From Betaproteobacteria bacterium HGW-Betaproteobacteria-3 (GTDB lineage: Bacteria > Pseudomonadota > Gammaproteobacteria > Burkholderiales > Burkholderiaceae_C): 64,000 nt of DNA. The position numbers were made by a program, and so were the translations under genes. The stretch is taken from assembly GCA_002842205.1 (NCBI GenBank), contig PHCI01000001.1, positions 334,617-398,616 on the forward strand. The letters are read 5' to 3'. This document shows positions 36,498 to 46,202 of this stretch, one piece after another (the first letter of the stretch is position 1; every line of letters begins with the position of its first letter). Below the pieces are notes generated by a model that was not told the origin of the DNA, did no database searches, and saw only the letters and a list, made by a program, of their open reading frames with translations.

Positions 36498-37379
36498 TCA
36501 GTACTGGACTTTCTTTTCAACATAGCGGAACTGCACCACGGTCAGGGCGATGACGATGGTCATGAGCACCACCGACTGCGCGGCCGAGCCGCCCATGTCC
36601 AGCGCCTTGAAGCCGTCGTAATACACCTTGTAGACCAGGATGGCGGTGTCCTTGCCCGGCCCGCCGTGGGTGGCGGCGTCGACGATGGCGAAGGTGTCAA
36701 AAAACGCATAGACCACGTTGATGACGAGCAGGAAGAACGTGGTGGGCGAGAGCAGCGGAAACACGATGCTCCAGAAGCGCCGCCATGGCCCGGCGCCGTC
36801 AATCGCTGCGGCCTCGATCAGGCTCTTGGGGATGGACTGCAGCCCGGCCAGAAAGAACAGGAAGTTGTAGGAAATCTGCTTCCACACCGCGGCCATGACG
36901 ATCAGCGCCATGGCGTGGTTGCCGTTGAGCAGGTGGTTCCATTCAAACCCCATCGCGCGCAGCGCGTAGCTGACGATGCCCACCGACGGCGCGAACATGA
37001 AAAGCCACAGCACGCCGGCCACGGCAGGTGCCACCGCGTAGGGCCAGATCAGCAGGGTTTTGTAGATGGCGGCGCCCTTGACCACGCGGTCGGCCATCAC
37101 CGCCAGCAGCAACGCAATGGACAGCCCGAACCCCGCCACCAGCACCGAGAACACCGCGGTGGTCTTGAACGAGGCAAGGTAGGTGGGGTCGTCGATCAGG
37201 CGCTGGAAGTTTTCCATGCCCACGAACTGCGTGGACGTGCCGAACGCGTCCTGCGACAGCACCGACTGGTACAGCGCCCGCCCGGCCGGCCAGAAGAAGA
37301 ACACCAGGATCACCGCCATCTGCGGCGCGATCAGGGCCCAGGGCAGCCAGGTGCTTTGGAAGCGGACGCGTTTTTCCAT
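36498..37379 (-). CDS. ugpA: G3P ABC transporter permease
   Basis: 293 aa inner-membrane permease, six TM segments, EAA-loop [21 protein letters not shown]-terminus [20 protein letters not shown] is typical of UgpA. Lies 69 nt after ugpB in the same operon. Confidence 0.95.
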   Translation of the reverse strand: MEKRVRFQSTWLPWALIAPQMAVILVFFFWPAGRALYQSVLSQDAFGTSTQFVGMENFQRLIDDPTYLASFKTTAVFSVLVAGFGLSIALLLAVMADRVVKGAAIYKTLLIWPYAVAPAVAGVLWLFMFAPSVGIVSYALRAMGFEWNHLLNGNHAMALIVMAAVWKQISYNFLFFLAGLQSIPKSLIEAAAIDGAGPWRRFWSIVFPLLSPTTFFLLVINVVYAFFDTFAIVDAATHGGPGKDTAILVYKVYYDGFKALDMGGSAAQSVVLMTIVIALTVVQFRYVEKKVQY

Positions 37380-37448
37380 GCAGGTCAGTCGTCAATCAGG
37401 GAGGCGCTGCAGTGGCCCGTTTGGACGGCTGCTGCAGCGCGCACGCCA

Positions 37449-38753
37449 TCAGCCTTTGTTGGCCTTCTCGAAACGTTCAAGTTGCTCGTTGCCACGCTGG
37501 ACGGCGGCGTCCAGGCCTTCCTTGGCGGTCTTCTTGCCGGACCAGATGTTTTCGGTTTCCTCGTCGACGATGGTCCGGATCTGCACAAAGTTGCCCAGGC
37601 GGATGCCGCGCGACTTGTCGGTGGTCTTGCGGATCATCTGCGTCACGGCCACGTCGGTGCCGGGGTTCTTTTTGTAAAAACCGCTCTTGTCGGTCAGCTC
37701 GAACGACGGCAGCGTGACCGGCAGGTAACCGGTGCGCTGGTGGCTGGCGGCGGCCACCTCGGCCTGGGACAGGTACGCGAAGAACTGCGCCACGCCCTTG
37801 TAGTCGGTGGCGGGCCGGCCCGACATGACCCACAGGCTGGCGCCACCGATCACGGTGTTTTGCGGCGCGCCGGGCACGTCGGGGTAGTAGGGCAGCGTGG
37901 CCGTGCCGGCCGCGAACTTGGCGTTGCGCTTGACGTTGCCGTACAGACCCGACGAGCCGGTGATCATGGCGCATTCACCCGACACAAAAGTGGCGTCGGC
38001 CGAGTTGTTGCGGCCCTTGTAGACAAACAGGCCCTGCTTGGCCATGTTGCCCAGGTTCTCGAAGTGGCGCACGTGCAGCGGGGTGTTGAAGCTCAGGCGG
38101 GCGTCCATGCCGCGCATGCCGTTGCCCTTGGTGGCGAACTCGGTGTTGTGCCAGGCCGAAAAGCTCTCAAGCTGCGTCCAGCTGATCCAGCTGGTGGTGA
38201 ACGGGCACTTGTGGCCGCTGGCCTTGAGCTTGGCGGCCGCCAGCGTCACCTCGGGCCAGGTCTTGGGCGGGTTCTCCGGATCCAGGCCGGCGGCCTTGAA
38301 GGCGTCCTTGTTGTAGTGGAAGACGGGCGTGGAGCTGTTGAACGGGAAGCTCAGCATCTGGCCGTTGGGGGCCGTGTAGTAACCGGCCACGGCGGGAATG
38401 TAGGTTTTGGGATCAAACTTGAGCCCGGCGTCGCTCATGACCTTGCCCACGGGCACGATGGCGCCCTTGCTGGCCATCATGGTGGCGGTGCCCACCTCGA
38501 ACACCTGCAGGATGTGCGGCGCGTTGCCGGCACGGAAGGCGGCGATGGCGGCGGTCATGGAGACGTCGTAGGTGCCCTTGAAGGTGGGAACGACCTTGTA
38601 ATCCTTCTGGCTGGCGTTGTATTCCTTGGCCAGGTCGTTGACCCATTCGCCCAGGGCGCCGCCCATGGAATGCCACCACTGGATTTCGGTTTGCGCCTGA
38701 GCCGGAAAAGCAAAAGCGGCGACCAGTGCCGCCGCGGAAAGTTTGAGTTTCAT
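37449..38753 (-). CDS. ugpB: G3P ABC transporter substrate-binding protein
   Basis: 434 aa periplasmic binding protein with signal peptide (MKLKLSAAALVAAFAFPAQA). TEIQWWHSMGGALGEWVNDL is the UgpB start motif; further match in FNSSTPVFHYNKDAF and FVSGECAMITGSSG. Binds sn-glycerol-3-phosphate or glycerophosphodiesters. First gene of the operon; a Pho-box-like site lies 30 bp upstream. Confidence 0.95.
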   Translation of the reverse strand: MKLKLSAAALVAAFAFPAQAQTEIQWWHSMGGALGEWVNDLAKEYNASQKDYKVVPTFKGTYDVSMTAAIAAFRAGNAPHILQVFEVGTATMMASKGAIVPVGKVMSDAGLKFDPKTYIPAVAGYYTAPNGQMLSFPFNSSTPVFHYNKDAFKAAGLDPENPPKTWPEVTLAAAKLKASGHKCPFTTSWISWTQLESFSAWHNTEFATKGNGMRGMDARLSFNTPLHVRHFENLGNMAKQGLFVYKGRNNSADATFVSGECAMITGSSGLYGNVKRNAKFAAGTATLPYYPDVPGAPQNTVIGGASLWVMSGRPATDYKGVAQFFAYLSQAEVAAASHQRTGYLPVTLPSFELTDKSGFYKKNPGTDVAVTQMIRKTTDKSRGIRLGNFVQIRTIVDEETENIWSGKKTAKEGLDAAVQRGNEQLERFEKANKG

Positions 38754-38783
38754 GGGGTCTCCTGAAGGAAAAAGTATCAGTGT

Positions 38784-38801
38784 GCAACTGAAATATGACA
38801 G
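38784..38801 (-). promoter_or_regulatory. Candidate Pho box upstream of ugpB
   Basis: On the minus strand CTGTCATATTTCAGTTGC; by hand 14 of 18 positions match the E. coli PhoB box CTGTCATAAATCTGTCAC-type consensus, with a perfect first half. It is in the right place (31-48 bp before the ATG). ugp is a classical PhoB target in E. coli. Confidence 0.5.
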
Positions 38802-38944
38802 GCGAATTTAAACCATTGCGGCGCCGCCGGGTCAGGGGGGTTTCCATGAGAGGCTTCCCCCTGTCGGCGGCCTTGTTTGCTGCACTGCGGTAACATGCCA
38901 CCCCGGCCGCGCGCATGCACGGGGCCGGGCTCCAAGATCACCCG

Positions 38945-41900
38945 ATGAACGCCCCCAGCACGCTCCACCAACTCATGGCCGCGGTCAATGACGCGCCGCG
39001 CCTGCGCGAAATTCCCTACAACTACACCTCGTTTTCCGACCGGGAAATCGTGATCCGGCTGCTGGGCGACCGGGCCTGGGCGGTGCTGAGCCGCCTGCGC
39101 GAAGAGCGCCGCACCGGCCGCTCGGCCCGCATGCTCTACGAGGTGCTGGGCGACATCTGGGTGGTGCAGCGCAACCCTTACCTGCAGGACGACATGCTGG
39201 ACAACCCGCGCCGCCGCGGCCTGCTGGTGGACGCCCTGAAGCACCGCCTGGGCGAGGTGGAAAAGCGCCGCACCCCTGCGCAGGACCCCGAGCGCGACGC
39301 GCTGGTGGGCGAGTTGCTGGTGGCCGCACGCGCGGCCGTGCAGGCCTTTGACGCGGCCTTTGTCGAAGTCGGGGCCCTGCGCCGGCGCACCCAGCGCGCG
39401 CTGGGCCGCGTGACGGCCAAGGACAACATCAAGTTCGACGGGCTGAGCCGTGTCTCCCACGTGACCGACGCCACCGACTGGCGCGTCGAATACCCGTTTG
39501 TGGTGCTCACCCCCGACACCGAGGCCGAAATGGCCGGGCTGGTCAAGGGCTGCATCGAGCTGGGCCTGACCATCATTCCGCGCGGCGGCGGCACCGGTTA
39601 TACCGGCGGCGCCATTCCGCTGACCTGGAAGAGCGCGGTGATCAACACCGAAAAGCTCGAAGCCATGACCGAGGTGCAGACCGTGGCGTTGCCCGGGCTG
39701 GACACCCCGGTGCCCACCATCTGGACCGAAGCCGGCGTGGTCACCCAGCGCGTGGCCGACGCCGCCGAACGCGGTGGCTTCGTGTTTGCGGTGGACCCGA
39801 CCTCGGCCGAGGCTTCGTGCATCGGCGGCAACGTCGCCATGAACGCCGGCGGCAAGAAGGCCGTGCTCTGGGGCACGGCGCTGGACAACCTGGCGTCCTG
39901 GCGCATGGTCACGCCCGACGCGCAATGGCTCGAAGTCACGCGCCTGAACCACAACCTGGGCAAGATCCACGACGCCGAAATGGCGAGTTTCGAGCTCAAA
40001 TACCTGCAGGCCGACGGCCGCACGCCCATCCGCACCGAGCGCCTGGACATTCCCGGCACGGCCTTCCGCAAGGAAGGCCTGGGCAAGGACGTGACCGACA
40101 AGTTCTTGAGCGGGCTGCCTGGCATCCAGAAAGAAGGTTGCGACGGCCTGATCACCTCGGCGCGCTGGATCGTGCACCGCATGCCCACGCACGTGCGCAC
40201 GGTGTGCCTGGAGTTTTTTGGCAATCCCAAGGGTGCGGTGCCCAGCATTGTCGAAATCAAGGACTTCATGTTCGCCGAGCAAAAGCGGACCGGGGTCGTG
40301 CTGGCCGGCCTGGAGCACCTGGACGACCGCTACCTCAAGGCCGTGGGCTATGCCACCAAATCCAAACGCGGCGGCCTGCCCAAGATGGCGCTGTTTGGCG
40401 ACATCGCCGGCGACGACGCCGACGCCGTGGCCCGGGCCACGTCGGAAGTGGTGCGCATCGCCAATTCGCGCAGCGGCGAAGGCTTTGTCGCCGTCAACCC
40501 CGAAGCGCGCAAGAAGTTCTGGCTCGACCGCAAGCGCACCGCGGCGATCAGCAAGCACACCAACGCCTTCAAGATCAACGAAGACGTGGTGATCCCGCTG
40601 CCGCGCATGGGCGAATACACCGAAGGCATCGAGCGCATCAACATCGAACTGAGCCTGCGCAACAAGCTGGCCCTGTGCGACGCGCTCGAAGGCTTCCTGA
40701 CCGTGGGCAACCTGCCGCTGGGCAAGCAGGACGACGCCAGCGAAATCCCCTCGGCCGAGCTGCTTGAAGACCGCGTGGCGCAGGCGCTGGCCGTGGTGCG
40801 CGACGTGCGCACGCTGTGGCGCGGCTGGCTGGACGGCCTGACGGGCCGGCCGGTCGCCGGGCCGCCCCAAGACCGGCCAGCCCCCTCGGGGGGCAGCGAC
40901 CCTCACGAAGTGGGGGAGCGTGGGGGCCTTTTCACCGCGCTCCAGGAGCACACGCTGCGCGCCAGCTGGAAGACGCAAATCCGCGTGCCGCTGCAGCAGA
41001 TTTTTGCCGGTGCGTCGTTTGCACCCATCGTGGCCGAATGCAATGCGATCCACCAGCGCGTGCTCAAGGGCCGCGTGTGGGTGGCGCTGCACATGCACGC
41101 GGGCGACGGCAACGTGCACACCAACATTCCCGTCAACAGCGACAACTACGCAATGCTGCAGACCGCACACGAGGCCGTCAAACGCATCATGGCACTGGCG
41201 CGCAGCCTTGACGGCGTGATCTCGGGCGAGCACGGCATCGGCATCACCAAGCTGGAGTTTTTGACCGACGCCGAACTCCAGCCGTTCACCGACTACAAGC
41301 GCCGGGTGGACCCGCTGGGCCACTTCAACAAAGGCAAACTGCTCCGAAATTCAGAGCAGACTGCGACCAATTCGCGGGGGCTATACGCCGATTTGACCAA
41401 TGCCTATACGCCCAGCTTCGGGCTCATGGGGCACGAGTCGCTGATCATGCAGCAAAGCGACATTGGCGCCATTGCCGACAGCGTCAAGGACTGCCTGCGC
41501 TGCGGCAAATGCAAGCCCGTGTGCGCCACCCACGTGCCGCGTGCCAACCTGCTGTACAGCCCACGCAACAAGATTCTGGCCACCTCGCTGCTGGTCGAGG
41601 CGTTCTTGTACGAAGAGCAGACGCGCCGCGGCGTCTCCATCAAGCACTGGGAAGAATTCGAGGACGTGGCCGACCACTGCACTGTGTGCCACAAGTGCCT
41701 GTCGCCGTGCCCGGTGAAGATCGACTTTGGCGACGTGTCGATGAACATGCGCAACCTGCTGCGCAAGATGGGGCAAAAGACCTTCCGCCCCGGCAACGCG
41801 GCCGCCATGTTCTTCCTGAACGCGACCCGCCCCGAGACCATCAAGCTCATGCGATCCGCCATGGTGGAGGTCGGCTTCAGGCTGCAACGCCTGGCCAACG

Positions 41901-42904
41901 ACCTGCTGCGCGGTCTGGCCAAAAGGCAGACCGCCCGGCCACCGGCCACCGTCGGCCGCACTCCGGTGAAAGAGCAGGTGGTGCACTTCATCAACAAGAA
42001 GATGCCCAGCGGCCTGCCCAAGAAAACCGCGCGCGCCCTGCTGGACATCGAGGACAAGGACTACGTGCCCATCATCCGCAACCCGCAGGCCACCACGGCC
42101 GAAACGGAAGCGGTGTTCTACTTCCCCGGTTGCGGCTCCGAGCGGCTGTTCAGCCAGGTCGGGCTGGCCACGCAGGCCATGCTCTGGCACGCGGGCGTGC
42201 AGACGGTGCTGCCACCGGGCTATCTGTGTTGCGGCTACCCGCAGCGCGGGGCGGGCCAGTTTGACAAGGCCGAGAAAATCATCACCGACAACCGCGTGCT
42301 GTTCCACCGCGTGGCCAACACGCTGAACTACCTGGACATCAAGACCGTGGTGGTGAGTTGCGGCACCTGCTACGACCAGCTGCAGGGCTACGAGTTCGAC
42401 AAGATCTTCCCCGGCTGCCGCATCATCGACATCCACGAGTACCTGCTTGAGAAAGGCATCACGCTGTCCACCGCCGGTGCCTACCTCTACCACGACCCCT
42501 GCCACAGCCCCATGAAGCTGCAGGCGCCGATGAAGACCGTTCACGCGCTGCTGGGCGACCAGGTGCTGGAGTCCAAACGCTGCTGCGGCGAGTCGGGCAC
42601 GCTGGGCGTGACGCGCCCCGACATTTCCACCCAGATCCGCTTTCGCAAGGAAGAAGAACTGCAAGGCGACGTCGCGGCGCTGCGCCAGCTGTCGGGGGCC
42701 GACGGGAAGGGCAACGTCAAGATCCTCACCAGCTGCCCAAGCTGCCTGCAGGGCCTGAGCCGCTACGGCAACGACCTGAACAACGGCCTGCTGGAGGCCG
42801 ACTACATCGTGGTCGAAATGGCGCAGCAGATTCTGGGCGCCGACTGGATGGGCGACTACGTCGAGGCGGCCAACGCCGGTGGCATCGAACGGGTGCTGGT
42901 GTAG
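38945..42904 (+). CDS. Giant FAD/Fe-S oxidoreductase (DUF3683; D-2-hydroxyacid dehydrogenase-like)
   Basis: 1319 aa from ATG 38945. DUF3683 N-terminus (about 1-110), PCMH-type FAD domain (about 185-340, with [15 protein letters not shown]), FAD-oxidase C domain ([15 protein letters not shown] near 720), two 4Fe-4S motifs ([11 protein letters not shown] near 850, CTVCHKC...CP near 912), and CCG-type cysteine motifs ([23 protein letters not shown]). Same plan as Dld/GlcD-GlcF and YdiJ fused; probable oxidation of a 2-hydroxy acid with electrons to quinone. Two repeat insertions lie in frame (residues about 638-661 and 803-817). Divergent from ugpB. Confidence 0.88.
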   Translation: MNAPSTLHQLMAAVNDAPRLREIPYNYTSFSDREIVIRLLGDRAWAVLSRLREERRTGRSARMLYEVLGDIWVVQRNPYLQDDMLDNPRRRGLLVDALKHRLGEVEKRRTPAQDPERDALVGELLVAARAAVQAFDAAFVEVGALRRRTQRALGRVTAKDNIKFDGLSRVSHVTDATDWRVEYPFVVLTPDTEAEMAGLVKGCIELGLTIIPRGGGTGYTGGAIPLTWKSAVINTEKLEAMTEVQTVALPGLDTPVPTIWTEAGVVTQRVADAAERGGFVFAVDPTSAEASCIGGNVAMNAGGKKAVLWGTALDNLASWRMVTPDAQWLEVTRLNHNLGKIHDAEMASFELKYLQADGRTPIRTERLDIPGTAFRKEGLGKDVTDKFLSGLPGIQKEGCDGLITSARWIVHRMPTHVRTVCLEFFGNPKGAVPSIVEIKDFMFAEQKRTGVVLAGLEHLDDRYLKAVGYATKSKRGGLPKMALFGDIAGDDADAVARATSEVVRIANSRSGEGFVAVNPEARKKFWLDRKRTAAISKHTNAFKINEDVVIPLPRMGEYTEGIERINIELSLRNKLALCDALEGFLTVGNLPLGKQDDASEIPSAELLEDRVAQALAVVRDVRTLWRGWLDGLTGRPVAGPPQDRPAPSGGSDPHEVGERGGLFTALQEHTLRASWKTQIRVPLQQIFAGASFAPIVAECNAIHQRVLKGRVWVALHMHAGDGNVHTNIPVNSDNYAMLQTAHEAVKRIMALARSLDGVISGEHGIGITKLEFLTDAELQPFTDYKRRVDPLGHFNKGKLLRNSEQTATNSRGLYADLTNAYTPSFGLMGHESLIMQQSDIGAIADSVKDCLRCGKCKPVCATHVPRANLLYSPRNKILATSLLVEAFLYEEQTRRGVSIKHWEEFEDVADHCTVCHKCLSPCPVKIDFGDVSMNMRNLLRKMGQKTFRPGNAAAMFFLNATRPETIKLMRSAMVEVGFRLQRLANDLLRGLAKRQTARPPATVGRTPVKEQVVHFINKKMPSGLPKKTARALLDIEDKDYVPIIRNPQATTAETEAVFYFPGCGSERLFSQVGLATQAMLWHAGVQTVLPPGYLCCGYPQRGAGQFDKAEKIITDNRVLFHRVANTLNYLDIKTVVVSCGTCYDQLQGYEFDKIFPGCRIIDIHEYLLEKGITLSTAGAYLYHDPCHSPMKLQAPMKTVHALLGDQVLESKRCCGESGTLGVTRPDISTQIRFRKEEELQGDVAALRQLSGADGKGNVKILTSCPSCLQGLSRYGNDLNNGLLEADYIVVEMAQQILGADWMGDYVEAANAGGIERVLV
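40857..40927 (+). repeat. Repeat family R2, copy inside the FAD oxidoreductase gene
   Basis: CCGGGCCGCCCCAAGACCGG ... CAGCCCCCTCGGGGGGCAGC ... GAAGTGGGGGAGCGTGGGGGCC; same unit as the tandem copies at 46033-46197. It stays in frame and encodes a Pro/Gly/Asp-rich insert ([17 protein letters not shown]). Confidence 0.85.
41351..41395 (+). repeat. Dispersed repeat family R1, copy g (diverged, inside a gene)
   Basis: AGAGCAGACTGCGACCAATT then CGCGGGGGCTATACGCCGATTTGACC; clearly related to the R1 core with several substitutions. In frame in the oxidoreductase, encoding [16 protein letters not shown] between the FAD-oxidase C domain and the Fe-S domain. Confidence 0.65.
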
Positions 42905-43028
42905 GCAGCGGCCAGCCCGGGCACGGGCATCGGCTGGCCCCATGGCCCGTGGCGTTTTTGCCGACGGCCGATAATCCGGTCTGGTTTTTCGCTTCAGTCC
43001 CCGCTTCGTCGCCACAGGAAGAGTTCAC

Positions 43029-43442
43029 ATGGCAGGTTTGCAGTCCGGCGCCCCGACGCCGCAGTCCCTGACGGTTCACAGCCAGTCCCGCGTGCTGGAA
43101 ATCGCGTTTTCAGACGGCGCGAGCTTTCGCATTCCGTTCGAGCTGATGCGCGTGTATTCGCCGTCGGCCGAGGTGCAGGGCCACGGCCCCGGGCAGGAGG
43201 TGCTGCAGACCGGCAAGCGCGAGGTGGACCTGGCCGCGCTCGACCCGGTGGGCAACTACGCGGTACAGCCCCGGTTCTCGGACGGCCACGACACCGGCAT
43301 CTTTTCGTGGGACTACCTGTACTTTCTGGGCTCGCAGCAGGACCAGCTCTGGGCCGACTACACCGCCCGCCTCGAAGCCGCCGGGGTGGCGCGCGACGCG
43401 CCGATGCCCGAAAAAGGCGGCCACGCCTGTGGCAGCCATTGA
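43029..43442 (+). CDS. DUF971 domain protein
   Basis: 137 aa. Gamma-butyrobetaine hydroxylase N-terminal-like (DUF971) domain: HSQSRVLEIAFSDGASFRIP, FELMRVYSPSAEVQGHG, and YAVQPRFSDGHDTGIFSWDY. The C-terminal tail ends CGSH with a His nearby, which could bind metal. In many Burkholderiales it lies directly upstream of ubiE, as here. Function unknown; a link to Fe-S or P-loop carriers has been suggested for the family. Confidence 0.9.
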   Translation: MAGLQSGAPTPQSLTVHSQSRVLEIAFSDGASFRIPFELMRVYSPSAEVQGHGPGQEVLQTGKREVDLAALDPVGNYAVQPRFSDGHDTGIFSWDYLYFLGSQQDQLWADYTARLEAAGVARDAPMPEKGGHACGSH

Positions 43443-43489
43443 GGTGGCGTACCGTCTTTGCGGCTCGGGCTGTGCGAAATGCTATGTTT

Positions 43490-43536
43490 AATATAGCTAA
43501 GTATGACCATTTGGCGGGGACTAATGGCCAAAATTA
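43490..43536 (+). repeat. Dispersed repeat family R1, copy h
   Basis: AGCTAAGTATGACCATTTGG then CGGGGACTAATGGCCAAAA. In the 172-bp gap between DUF971 and ubiE. Confidence 0.87.
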
Positions 43537-43614
43537 GTCATATTTCCGACAAAATCCCTGTACGGGCGCGGGTTAGTGCCCCTTGCCGGGCCACTTGCCC
43601 CTAGCATTGCCATC

Positions 43615-44346
43615 ATGTCCACCACCCACTTTGGTTTTGAATCCGTTGACGAAGCCGAAAAGGCCCGCCGCGTGCGCGGTGTGTTCGATTCGGTCGCCCC
43701 CAAATACGACCTCATGAACGACCTGATGTCGGCCGGGCTGCACCGCGTCTGGAAGGCCTACACGGTGCAGGTGGCCAACGTGCGCGAGGGCGACCGGGTG
43801 CTCGACATTGCCGGCGGCACCGGTGACCTGGCGCTGGCGTTCGCCGGCAAGGTGGGGGCATCCGGCCAGGTGGTGCACACCGACATCAACGAAGCCATGC
43901 TGCGCACCGGGCGTGACCGCCTGCTGGACGCCGGGGTGGCGCTGCCCACGCTGGTGTGCGATGCCGAGCGGCTGCCGTTTTGTGATGGCCATTTTGACCT
44001 GGTCAGCGTGGCCTTCGGCCTGCGCAACATGACCCACAAGGACGCGGCACTGGCCGAGATGAACCGGGTGCTCAAACCCCGCGGCAAGCTGCTGGTGCTG
44101 GAGTTTTCCAAGGTGGCCAAGCCGCTCGAAAAGGCCTATGACTGGTATTCGTTCAAGGTGCTGCCGCGCCTGGGGCGGCTGGTGGCCGGGGACGACGCCA
44201 GCTACCGCTATCTGGCCGAGTCGATCCGCATGCACCCCGGCCAGGAGGAACTCAAAACCCTCATGCAGAAAGCCGGTTTTGGTCATGTGGATTATCACAA
44301 CCTCACCGGTGGCATGGTGGCGTTGCATGTTGGAATCAAGTGTTGA
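43615..44346 (+). CDS. ubiE: Ubiquinone/menaquinone C-methyltransferase
   Basis: SAM-dependent C-methylation of the demethoxy-ubiquinol ring. 243 aa; SAM motif [11 protein letters not shown] near 61-71 (IAGG replaces the usual GGGxG start, as in UbiE), [15 protein letters not shown], and [14 protein letters not shown] at the C-terminus. Start ATG 43615 gives [16 protein letters not shown]. First of the ubiE-Tim44-ubiJ-ubiB run. Confidence 0.96.
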   Translation: MSTTHFGFESVDEAEKARRVRGVFDSVAPKYDLMNDLMSAGLHRVWKAYTVQVANVREGDRVLDIAGGTGDLALAFAGKVGASGQVVHTDINEAMLRTGRDRLLDAGVALPTLVCDAERLPFCDGHFDLVSVAFGLRNMTHKDAALAEMNRVLKPRGKLLVLEFSKVAKPLEKAYDWYSFKVLPRLGRLVAGDDASYRYLAESIRMHPGQEELKTLMQKAGFGHVDYHNLTGGMVALHVGIKC

Positions 44347-44383
44347 GGCGGGTTTTGAATTTTTTTAGAGCGATGGAGACGAC

Positions 44384-45376
44384 ATGAAGTTCTTTTCACT
44401 GATCCTGGTCGGCCTGATGACATTGGCCAGCATGGACGCCGACGCGGCGCGTCGTTTTGGTGGCGGCAAGTCGTTTGGCAAGCAGTCCGGCAACGTGACG
44501 CAGCGCGACGCCGCGCCGACGGCACCCGGGGGTGCCGCCCAGAATGCAGCGGCCAAGCCGGCCCCTGCCAATGCCGCACCCGGCGCGGCCGGTGCCGTGG
44601 CTCCCCGGCGCCCCTTCGGTGCCATGCTCGGCGGCCTGGCCGCCGGTCTGGGGTTGGCCTGGCTCGCGCATTCGCTGGGCCTGGGCGAGGAGTTTGGCCA
44701 GATCCTGCTGTTCGGGCTGCTGGCCCTGGTGGTGATGGCGGTCATTGGCATGGTGATGCGGGCCCGCGCGGGTGGCGCCAACCGTGGCCGCAGCCCGTAT
44801 GCCTTCCAGGGTGCGGCCGATGCGTCCCACGCCGTCACCCCCAGCCAGTACAGCCCCGACAAGGTCGGCAATGACGCCTCGGCCCGGCCCTGGGAACGCG
44901 GCGCCACCGCATTCCAGTCGAATGCGCCGGTGTCGGGCAGCACCGGTTCCATCATCGGTTCGGCCCTGGCGGGCGGCCAGAACTGGGGTGTCCCGGCCGG
45001 GTTTGATGCCGAAGGATTCCTGACGGCGGCCAAGCGCAATTTCGTGACGCTGCAGGATGCCTGGGACCGCTCCGACGTGGCCACGCTGCGCTCGATGATG
45101 ACCGACGAAATGGTGGGCGAGATCAAGTCGCAGCTGGCCGAGCGTGAGGCCCAGCAGGACGGCCAGCCCAACCGGACCGATGTGGTCACCCTGGAGGCGC
45201 AACTGTTGGGCATCGAGGACCTGGGCGACGGCTACATGGCCAGCGTGGAGTTCACCGGCATCATCCGCGAGCAGCCCTCGGCCGGCCCGAGCCCGTTCCG
45301 CGAGGTCTGGAACATGACCAAACCCAAAGCCGGCAGCAGCGGCTGGCTGGTGGCCGGAGTGCAGGCGCTCCAGTAG
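44384..45376 (+). CDS. Tim44-like domain protein
   Basis: 330 aa. Signal or N-terminal TM (FFSLILVGLMTLASMDADA), Ala/Pro-rich linker, two further hydrophobic segments (about 83-95 and 105-125), then a Tim44-like domain from about 200 (AAKRNFVTLQDAWDRSDVAT). Bacterial Tim44-like proteins are membrane-anchored with unknown role. Consistently found between ubiE and ubiJ in Burkholderiales, which is the arrangement here. Confidence 0.88.
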   Translation: MKFFSLILVGLMTLASMDADAARRFGGGKSFGKQSGNVTQRDAAPTAPGGAAQNAAAKPAPANAAPGAAGAVAPRRPFGAMLGGLAAGLGLAWLAHSLGLGEEFGQILLFGLLALVVMAVIGMVMRARAGGANRGRSPYAFQGAADASHAVTPSQYSPDKVGNDASARPWERGATAFQSNAPVSGSTGSIIGSALAGGQNWGVPAGFDAEGFLTAAKRNFVTLQDAWDRSDVATLRSMMTDEMVGEIKSQLAEREAQQDGQPNRTDVVTLEAQLLGIEDLGDGYMASVEFTGIIREQPSAGPSPFREVWNMTKPKAGSSGWLVAGVQALQ

Positions 45377-45451
45377 CCTGTGGGCGCACGGCCGACAGTG
45401 CCTTGGAGGCCAGGCTTTCGGGGGCAGGCATTCACCCGATAATGGGGGACT

Positions 45452-46033
45452 ATGGCAACACAGTCCCCCATTCCGTTTCTGGACGATCTCTTCGAGCGCG
45501 CTGGCAAGGTACTCCAGCCGCCCGGGTGGATGGTCGATGAGGTGCAGCAGCGCGTGGTGCTGTTCCTGAACCATGTGCTCATGCAGGAAGACGAGGCCAT
45601 GGCCCGGCTTTCAAGGCAAAAAGGCCGCGTGGTCCTCGCCCAATGGCGATGGTTTGCGATTCAATTCAAGGCAACCCCGGCCGGTCTGCTGGAGCGTGCA
45701 CCGGCGGATGCCCCGGCCGACCTGACGTTGACCATCACCGAGGAATCGCCCTTCAACCTGGCCCAGGCGGCGTTGCGCGGCGACAAGCCGCCCGTGCGCA
45801 TCGAGGGCGACGTGCAACTGGCCGCCGAAGTCAACTGGCTGGCCGACCACATCCGCTGGGATGCCGAGGAAGACCTGTCACGCATCGTGGGTGATGCACC
45901 CGCCCACATGCTGACCGAAACAGCCCGCCGCTTTGCCCAGGCGTTGCGGCAGTTTGTGGCGGCTGCGCCGGGCACGCGCAAAGGCGCTGCGGCGCGCGGC
46001 GTGGCAACGGGTTCCGGGCGGGGCCCGGCATGA
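45452..46033 (+). CDS. ubiJ: Ubiquinone biosynthesis accessory factor UbiJ (SCP2 domain)
   Basis: 193 aa lipid-binding factor of the Ubi complex. SCP2-like domain with [20 protein letters not shown], and [20 protein letters not shown]. Its stop overlaps an ATG (ATGA at 46030-46033) that duplicates the ubiB start sequence ATGAGC, suggesting that ubiJ and ubiB once overlapped and were separated by repeat insertion. Confidence 0.88.
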   Translation: MATQSPIPFLDDLFERAGKVLQPPGWMVDEVQQRVVLFLNHVLMQEDEAMARLSRQKGRVVLAQWRWFAIQFKATPAGLLERAPADAPADLTLTITEESPFNLAQAALRGDKPPVRIEGDVQLAAEVNWLADHIRWDAEEDLSRIVGDAPAHMLTETARRFAQALRQFVAAAPGTRKGAAARGVATGSGRGPA

Positions 46034-46197
46034 GCGCCGCGCCGGGCCGCTCCCAAGCCAGCTCAGCCCCCATCGGGGGCAGCGCCGTACGCGAAGCGAC
46101 CAGCGTGGGGGCCGAGAGCGCCGCGCCGGGCCGCTCCCAAGCCAACTCAGCCCCCCCCGGGGGCAGCGCAGTACTCGAAGCGACCAGCGTGGGGGCC
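46033..46197 (+). repeat. Two tandem copies of repeat family R2
   Basis: Copies at 46033-46113 and 46117-46197, 81 bp each, about 93 percent alike: AGCGCCGCGCCGGGCCGCTC ... CAAGCCA(G/A)CTCAGCCCC ... GGGGGCAGCGC ... CGAAGCGACCAGCGTGGGGG CC. The block is flanked on both sides by ATGAGC. A third, more diverged unit is at 40857-40927. Confidence 0.9.
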
Positions 46198-46202
46198 TCG
46201 TC

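Noticed and set aside
38777..41323. 848-codon minus-strand open frame over the FAD oxidoreductase
   Set aside because: Antisense by-product of high GC third positions; the plus-strand protein has complete FAD and Fe-S motifs.
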